Assembly: GCA_964418575.1 (NCBI GenBank)
Contig: CAYQMI010000118.1
Location: 1-11,033, forward strand
Length of the DNA: 11,033 nt
Direction: 5' to 3'
Origin: Glaciecola sp964418575
GTDB taxonomy: Bacteria; Pseudomonadota; Gammaproteobacteria; Enterobacterales; Alteromonadaceae
Below the pieces are notes generated by a model that had not been told where the DNA came from, ran no database searches, and was given only the letters and a program-made list of their open reading frames with translations. The position numbers and the translations under genes were made by a program. This document shows positions 6,388 through 11,033 of the stretch, piece by piece (within the stretch, counting starts at the first letter, position 1; the number at the start of each line of letters is the position of its first letter).

Positions 6388-7320
6388 ATGGCAGTACCTT
6401 CTCGTGTAATTAAAATCGCCACCCGCAAAAGTGCGCTCGCAATGTGGCAAGCCCACTATGTAAAAGACAAACTTGAACACTATCATCCGCATTTGAAAGT
6501 AGTGTTAGTGCCTATGTCGACTCAGGGCGACCGCATTTTGGATACGCCACTGGCAAAGATTGGCGGAAAAGGGCTTTTTATAAAAGAGCTTGAAATTGCC
6601 ATGCAAAAAGGCGAAGCCGATTTGGCGGTTCATTCGATGAAAGATGTGCCGGTGAAATTTCCTGAAGAGTTTGGTTTGCATGCAATTTGCCCGAGAGAAA
6701 ACCCTTTTGACGCGTTTGTATCAAACACCTTCTCATGCATCGCAGATTTACCTAACGGCGCGGTCGTGGGTACATCAAGCTTAAGACGCCAATCACAAAT
6801 ACGAGCCATGCGACCTGATTTAGTAATTAAAGACTTAAGAGGAAATGTAAATACACGCTTAGGCAAGCTGGATGCTGGTGAATATGATGCCATTATTCTA
6901 GCGGCCGCTGGTTTGATTCGGCTAAATATGTCTCAACGTATCGCTGAGCAATTAGCACCTGAGATTTCTCTGCCTGCAGTGGGTCAAGGAGCAGTTGGCA
7001 TTGAATGCAGAAACGATGACGCTGAATTAATCGAATTGCTATCGGCCCTCAACGATGAAGAAACTGCGTGGCGAGTAAAAGCAGAGCGTGCAATGAATGC
7101 GGAGCTAGAAGGCGGTTGTCAGGTACCTATTGGCAGCTTTGCTGAACTTGATGGTGAATCCATTACACTTCGTGGGCTTGTGGCTACGCCTGATGGCAAG
7201 CAAGTATTGCGTGCACAACATGTTGGCTCAATTGAACATCCTGAACAAGTGGGCATTGCAGTAGCACAAGATTTAATCGCACAAGGCGCGGCAAATATTT
7301 TGTCTGCCTTGCACGACTAA
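6388..7320 (+). CDS. hemC: Hydroxymethylbilane synthase (porphobilinogen deaminase)
   Basis: HemC joins four porphobilinogen molecules into hydroxymethylbilane, the linear tetrapyrrole that HemD closes. The 310-residue length is typical of bacterial HemC. Visible hallmarks are IATRKSALAMWQA at 10-22, TQGDRI near 45-50, and GGKGLF at 59-64. AVHSMKDVP at 80-88 carries the catalytic Asp86 (Asp84 in E. coli), GTSSLRRQ lies at 128-135, and LRGNVNTRL at 150-158 has substrate-binding arginines. Cys244, in ELEGGCQVPIG, is the residue that covalently holds the dipyrromethane cofactor. GGAA lies 7 bases before the ATG. hemD follows after 25 bp, so this gene heads hemCDXY. The adenylate cyclase gene found divergent from hemC in enterobacteria is not here; the esterase gene lies upstream instead. 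Confidence 0.98.
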   Translation: MAVPSRVIKIATRKSALAMWQAHYVKDKLEHYHPHLKVVLVPMSTQGDRILDTPLAKIGGKGLFIKELEIAMQKGEADLAVHSMKDVPVKFPEEFGLHAICPRENPFDAFVSNTFSCIADLPNGAVVGTSSLRRQSQIRAMRPDLVIKDLRGNVNTRLGKLDAGEYDAIILAAAGLIRLNMSQRIAEQLAPEISLPAVGQGAVGIECRNDDAELIELLSALNDEETAWRVKAERAMNAELEGGCQVPIGSFAELDGESITLRGLVATPDGKQVLRAQHVGSIEHPEQVGIAVAQDLIAQGAANILSALHD

Positions 7321-7345
7321 ACAGCACACTCAAGCATAAGCAAAC

Positions 7346-8092
7346 ATGTTCTTAGTCACTCGTCCGCAACCCAAAGCACAAAGTACCTGTGATGCTTTAC
7401 AGGCAAGTGGTTTTGAAGCTATGGCTCTGCCTGCCATCAAAATCAAGCTATTACAAACACAAGTAGCAGCAAAAGCAGAGCAATCTTTTGATGTGGTGAT
7501 CGTAACGAGTAGTTTTACTCACGCATTCTTGCAAGAAAATATCGTTAAGCTCTGCGCCCCTCATACTGTGTTTTTATGCGTGGGTGAAAGCAGTGCAGAA
7601 GTAGTTAACCAATGCTTAGCTACGATTGATGCGAACAATCCTATCAGCGTAGCGCAACCGCAAAATTCAGAGGGCATTATTGCTTCGGCGGTGCTTAAGC
7701 ATATTGCAAATAAGAAAGTCGCTTTACTCAAAGGCCTAGATGGTCGTGACCTCATCGCGCAGTATTTGGAAAAAAACAAGGCAATTACAAACACCTATGA
7801 GGTGTATGAACGTGTTAGCGCTTTTCAGCAGAGTCAAATTAATGAAGTTGAGAGCCTGCCAATTAAGTGTATTATTGTTACCAGCGTTGAGATTGCGCAG
7901 CACCTTATCGAACATTTTTCGTTTGAGTGGCTTGAGCAACGCATATTTATGGTCGCAAGCCAGCGAATTTACGACTATCTTATAAGCCAAGGCTTGAAAG
8001 CACCAATATTATCGGGCAGTGCATCCTCATCATGCATTGTTACATGTGCAAAACAATTACATCTATCGGGAGTATTAGATGACAGGCGCTAA
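7346..8092 (+). CDS. hemD: Uroporphyrinogen-III synthase
   Basis: HemD cyclises hydroxymethylbilane with inversion of ring D to give uroporphyrinogen III, the branch point to heme, siroheme and corrinoids. HemD is poorly conserved, but the 248-residue frame has the family landmarks. These are LVTRPQPKA at 3-11, the VIVTSSFTHAF segment where relatives have FxSxNAV, and VGESSAEVV in the first half. PQNSEGIIAS, the LLKGLDGRDLI turn (usually LRGxGGRxxL), YEVYERV and IIVTSVEIAQ occur in the second half. The position directly after hemC confirms the call. No strong Shine-Dalgarno sequence precedes the ATG, so reinitiation from hemC may help. The 3' end overlaps the hemX start by 14 bp. Activity is expected, although the Arg of the RG turn is replaced by Lys. 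Confidence 0.93.
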   Translation: MFLVTRPQPKAQSTCDALQASGFEAMALPAIKIKLLQTQVAAKAEQSFDVVIVTSSFTHAFLQENIVKLCAPHTVFLCVGESSAEVVNQCLATIDANNPISVAQPQNSEGIIASAVLKHIANKKVALLKGLDGRDLIAQYLEKNKAITNTYEVYERVSAFQQSQINEVESLPIKCIIVTSVEIAQHLIEHFSFEWLEQRIFMVASQRIYDYLISQGLKAPILSGSASSSCIVTCAKQLHLSGVLDDRR

Positions 8093-9245
8093 TGAGGAAA
8101 AATCGGTATCAACATCTTCTCAAAAAGACGATATTGAAGAGGGCGTGGTGATCAATTCTAGCAACACTAGCAGCACATACACTTCTGACAGCGGTAACGC
8201 AAAAAAACGCTCTCGCAAGGGATTATGGTTTTTTACCCTACTTAATTTTCTAGGCATTGTTGCGATTTGTGCTGGTGCATACTGGTACTACATGCAACAG
8301 CAGCAAGCGCTCAGTCAGCGTGTCGACGATTTAGCTCCCATTAAAAGCAACTTGGCTAACGCAGGGCGTTCGATTGACGAGCTTAACGCCAGTATTAATG
8401 ATAAAACCCAAGCAAATGCGCAATCAATCGACAGCCTTTTGGCGCAAGTGTTGGAGAATAATGAGGCAAATAAAGCCCTACAAAAACAATTATCTGAAGT
8501 CTCTGGCCGACGCCCGTCAGATTGGTTGCTAGCGGAAGCTAGTTACTTAGTTAATATGGCCGGACGTAAGCTATATTTAGAAAACGACATTCGCACTTCT
8601 ATCACGCTGCTGCAAGAAGCAGACGCAAGGCTTGAAGATTTAAACGATCCATCGATGCTGCCTATCCGAGCGCTAGTGGCAAACGATATTCAAAATTTAA
8701 AACAGGTGAATCCGGTTTCAACCACCTCTATTGCCCTAGCTATTTCCGGTATGCTGGGTCAAGTCTCAGAGCTTCCCTTAGAAAACTTAAAGTTACCTGA
8801 ACCAGCGCAAGACGAGTTAGGCACTGAACTTTCAAATGACACCGCCGATTGGCAAGAAAACTTAAAGCGCACATGGCGTGCAATTGTTGGCGACTTTATT
8901 AGTATAAAACGCGTTGAAAAACCACTGTCTCCATACCTCTCAGAGCGCCAGCAATGGCTTGTTGAGCAGGAGCTCAAGCACGCATTAACACAAGCTCAAA
9001 GTGCAGCGCTTCGCGAAGAATACACTTTGTATCAAACCGCTCTGCAACAAGCCGTGGCGCTGATCATTGAACATTATAAAATCGATGAAAACGACGTTAC
9101 TCAATTCATGAATGGATTGCAGCAGTTACAAGGCACCAATTTTGAACGCAATTATCCAAAAGAACTCGTATCGGTCGACGCTTTAAAAGACGCTATCGAG
9201 CGCAGAATGGAGCGTCAATTTAACAATCGGGATGCAGTACTATGA
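8079..9245 (+). CDS. hemX: HemX membrane protein of the hem operon
   Basis: This 388-residue protein has a polar Ser/Thr-rich cytoplasmic tail (about 1-40) and a basic KKRSRK stretch. A single membrane helix follows at about 49-71 (from GLWFF to AYWYY), then a Gln-rich, coiled-coil-like segment to about 155. The rest is a helical periplasmic domain starting with RRPSDWLLAEASYLVNMAGRKLYLE, in pieces recognisable from HemX. It is often labelled uroporphyrinogen-III C-methyltransferase, but no AdoMet-binding glycine motif of CobA/CysG is present, so that label is not supported. The exact role is unknown. Its constant partnership with hemC, hemD and hemY suggests an assembly or organising function at the inner membrane. 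GGGAG inside the end of hemD serves as ribosome site. The TGA stop overlaps the hemY ATG by 4 bp, indicating coupled translation. Confidence 0.9.
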   Translation: MTGANEEKSVSTSSQKDDIEEGVVINSSNTSSTYTSDSGNAKKRSRKGLWFFTLLNFLGIVAICAGAYWYYMQQQQALSQRVDDLAPIKSNLANAGRSIDELNASINDKTQANAQSIDSLLAQVLENNEANKALQKQLSEVSGRRPSDWLLAEASYLVNMAGRKLYLENDIRTSITLLQEADARLEDLNDPSMLPIRALVANDIQNLKQVNPVSTTSIALAISGMLGQVSELPLENLKLPEPAQDELGTELSNDTADWQENLKRTWRAIVGDFISIKRVEKPLSPYLSERQQWLVEQELKHALTQAQSAALREEYTLYQTALQQAVALIIEHYKIDENDVTQFMNGLQQLQGTNFERNYPKELVSVDALKDAIERRMERQFNNRDAVL

Positions 9246-10399
9246 TAAAACTGATTGTACTGCTAGTTGTCTTATTTATTGCACTGCTATTTGGTCATAC
9301 GCTGATAGATCAAGAAGGCATGGTCATTATTGCCTTCCCCGATACCGTTATAGAGCTGTCGATTATTAGTGCCGTAATCGTAGTATTTTTTGCGGTTATC
9401 GCTTTTTGGCTACTTGTATGGGCGGTAAAGCGTGTTATCAAGCTTTTGAGCGGCTCTCGAAACTGGTTTGGCTCTTACTCAAAACGCCAGCAACACAAAG
9501 CCTTTCACCGTGGTTTGCACGCCTACTTAATTGGCGATTTTAAAAACGCGAGTGCACAGCTTAAGAAAAGTTTTGGCGGCGACTTTTCTGGCACCAACTA
9601 TATGCTAGCAGCTGATATTGATGCGCGTGTTAATCAAGGGCAAAACGTAGATGTCTTGCTTGCGCAAGCTCAGGTAGATACCACTAGCTCATCAAATGCA
9701 TCCTTAAAACAAGCACAGCTCGCCCTAGTAGAAAATCACCCACAAAAAGCGCTCGATGCCTTGAGCGAACTATCAGATAAAGAGCAGCGACAAGCCATTG
9801 CTGTGCAGTTACGCTTGCAAGCCTTGGCAAAATTAAATCGATGGACTGAAGTCAAAGACCTAGCCGCAGAAAACAAAAAAGTGGTATCAGAAGATTACTT
9901 AACATGGACGCAGCGGGCCACCCATGGTGAATTTGCGGAAGTGGCGAGCAAACAAGGTGCTAATGCTTTAAAAGAAAAGTGGCAAAATCTTTCACGCTCT
10001 GCGCGCAAGTCACTGGCAAATCAAGTTTGCTATGTGCAGTTATTAATCGACCAAGGTCTTTCAAGCGATGCTGAAAAAGAGCTCGTGGATTTTGCAAAAA
10101 AGAAAGAACATGAGGCTTTTTGGGGCTTGTTTAAACAGCTCAACCATAGCGCTCCTACTCAAGCCATTAAATTTATTGAGCAGCAAATTAAACAGCAGCC
10201 AGAGCGCGCAATTTTATATTCTGTATTGGCTCATCTCGCCTATAACAGTCAAGACTTGAGCCTAGCGAAACGCGCAATTAACAAAGCCATTGAGCTAGAG
10301 CGTAATGAGGCTGACTTGTTGCTCTTGGCCTCGATTTTAGAGCAAGAGCAGTCCTATCAGCAGGCTAATCAGCTATATAAATCTTTGATGGAGAGCTAG
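9242..10399 (+). CDS. hemY: HemY inner-membrane TPR protein of the hem operon
   Basis: This 385-residue protein has two N-terminal membrane helices, about 2-19 and 38-63, joined by a short loop that includes DQEGMVIIAFPDTVIELS, the HemY N-domain signature. After a basic stretch (VKRVIKLLSG), KAFHRGLHAYLIGDFKNASAQLKKS begins a long helical TPR-like domain that runs to the C-terminus, with a clear repeat around AILYSVLAHLAYNSQDLSLAKRAINKAIEL. The large domain should face the cytoplasm if the two helices form a hairpin. Members accompany hemC, hemD and hemX in many gammaproteobacteria and are described as acting late in protoheme synthesis, but a biochemical activity is not established. It is unrelated to Bacillus HemY, the protoporphyrinogen oxidase. 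It is the last gene of the run. Only 21 bp separate it from the convergent HD-GYP gene, and no terminator hairpin is visible there. Confidence 0.92.
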   Translation: MIKLIVLLVVLFIALLFGHTLIDQEGMVIIAFPDTVIELSIISAVIVVFFAVIAFWLLVWAVKRVIKLLSGSRNWFGSYSKRQQHKAFHRGLHAYLIGDFKNASAQLKKSFGGDFSGTNYMLAADIDARVNQGQNVDVLLAQAQVDTTSSSNASLKQAQLALVENHPQKALDALSELSDKEQRQAIAVQLRLQALAKLNRWTEVKDLAAENKKVVSEDYLTWTQRATHGEFAEVASKQGANALKEKWQNLSRSARKSLANQVCYVQLLIDQGLSSDAEKELVDFAKKKEHEAFWGLFKQLNHSAPTQAIKFIEQQIKQQPERAILYSVLAHLAYNSQDLSLAKRAINKAIELERNEADLLLLASILEQEQSYQQANQLYKSLMES

Positions 10400-10420
10400 G
10401 TAAACTTTTTCGCCGTGGTA

Positions 10421-11033
10421 TTACTTAACCTTAATATCAAGCGTAAAGTCGAAGCGGCGCTCTAAGGTTTGAAGCTTATTGATGGAGGATTCATCAAGCA
10501 CGTGGTCTTGTGGCAAAATTAGGATGTCTTTATCGTTATAAAGTGCATCCTTTAACACCATGCCAGGCTTAAGTTGGTCACTGGTGATGCCATCTGTTGC
10601 ACTTTGCTCAGGCACTTTTTTCAAGCTAGCCATCATCGCATCTACCACTTCTCTGCTGTACCGTAAGCCGACAAATTGATTGATTTTTTGCTCTGCAGTT
10701 TTTGCATTCGCCTTCTCTTTATCAACTAAGCCCGCCATATATCGAAAATAGTCTCTCGCTACCGATAATATCTTTGCCCCCACCGGAATATCGTCCTCAG
10801 ATAAATGACGCGGATAGCCCTTACCATTTACATACTCAAACTGATTGGAAATGATATCGGCTACAGGCTGCAAGGATTGAGAGGGCGATAAAATCAGTAG
10901 AGCTTGACTACCTTGCTTTAAATAACGGTCTTGCTGATTAGGGTTAAGCTCACTAAAAGGCGTATTGTGTACCTTCGTATCAACGTCGAGCATACCTATT
11001 TGATGAATCAGACCTGCATAAGCAATGTCTTTT
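10421..11033 (-). CDS. Degenerate HD-GYP domain protein, C-terminal part (N-terminus outside window)
   Basis: The frame is open to the right edge and shows 203 codons. An internal ATG at 10993 is not the real start, because the residues before it (AYAGLIHQIG) continue the domain. The fold is recognisable: LIHQIGMLDV stands where active HD-GYP proteins have LLHDIGKIGIP, and NGKGYPRHLSEDDIPVGAKI where they have DGSGYPxGLxGxxIPLxARI. The metal ligands are changed. HD is HQ (11000-11005), the HHE before GYP reads QFE, and no His stands where the next ligand is expected. Hydrolysis of cyclic di-GMP is therefore unlikely, and a binding or partner role is possible. After the domain comes a tail with LKPGMVLKDALYN, ILILPQDHVL and SSINKL, a pattern common at the ends of HD-GYP regulators. 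A response-regulator receiver domain upstream is plausible but not seen. Confidence 0.75.
   Translation of the reverse strand, partial: KDIAYAGLIHQIGMLDVDTKVHNTPFSELNPNQQDRYLKQGSQALLILSPSQSLQPVADIISNQFEYVNGKGYPRHLSEDDIPVGAKILSVARDYFRYMAGLVDKEKANAKTAEQKINQFVGLRYSREVVDAMMASLKKVPEQSATDGITSDQLKPGMVLKDALYNDKDILILPQDHVLDESSINKLQTLERRFDFTLDIKVK

Noticed and set aside
8079..9245. HemX as an active uroporphyrinogen-III C-methyltransferase
   Set aside because: No AdoMet-binding motif is present; the protein is a single-span membrane protein with a coiled coil.
9242..10399. HemY as protoporphyrinogen oxidase
   Set aside because: There is no FAD-binding GxGxxG fold. It has two membrane helices and TPR-like repeats, the proteobacterial HemY type.

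Overview
The window looks like a chromosomal segment of a gammaproteobacterium, most likely an Alteromonadales-type marine bacterium. Omega, Gmk, SpoT, TrmH and HemC can be aligned by eye, almost residue by residue, with the Escherichia coli proteins. The base composition is moderate to slightly AT-rich. The placement of ridA between spoT and trmH and the hemCDXY order also fit this group. The taxonomic guess rests on remembered family sequences, not on a search.

Layout. Positions 1-60 hold a short diverged tandem repeat that may be the end of an insertion sequence lying outside the window. On the minus strand from 5470 down to 127 run gmk, rpoZ, spoT, ridA, trmH and a secreted peroxiredoxin-like gene. 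This is the classical gmk-rpoZ-spoT-trmH neighbourhood with ridA inserted. recG, which follows trmH in E. coli, is absent from its usual place. A clear intrinsic terminator lies between rpoZ and spoT. spoT, ridA and trmH are tightly packed and probably co-transcribed. The peroxiredoxin gene stands 100-112 bp further on (depending on the trmH start), behind a 20-bp palindrome that looks like an operator.

On the plus strand from 5665 to 10399 run a carboxylesterase gene, a weak hairpin, then hemC, hemD, hemX and hemY. hemD/hemX overlap by 14 bp and hemX/hemY by 4 bp, so these are probably translationally coupled. HemC and HemD make uroporphyrinogen III from porphobilinogen. HemX and HemY are inner-membrane proteins that accompany them. 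Converging on hemY is the 3' part of a gene for a degenerate HD-GYP protein that has lost its visible metal ligands; it runs off the right edge.

Functionally this is mostly core metabolism. It covers guanine-nucleotide supply (Gmk), RNA polymerase assembly (omega), (p)ppGpp turnover (SpoT), reactive enamine/imine clearance (RidA), tRNA modification (TrmH) and early tetrapyrrole synthesis. I see no convincing new multi-gene system. The points most worth a second look are the degenerate HD-GYP protein, the palindrome before the peroxiredoxin gene, the rpoZ/spoT terminator, and the possible insertion-sequence end next to the place where recG would be expected.
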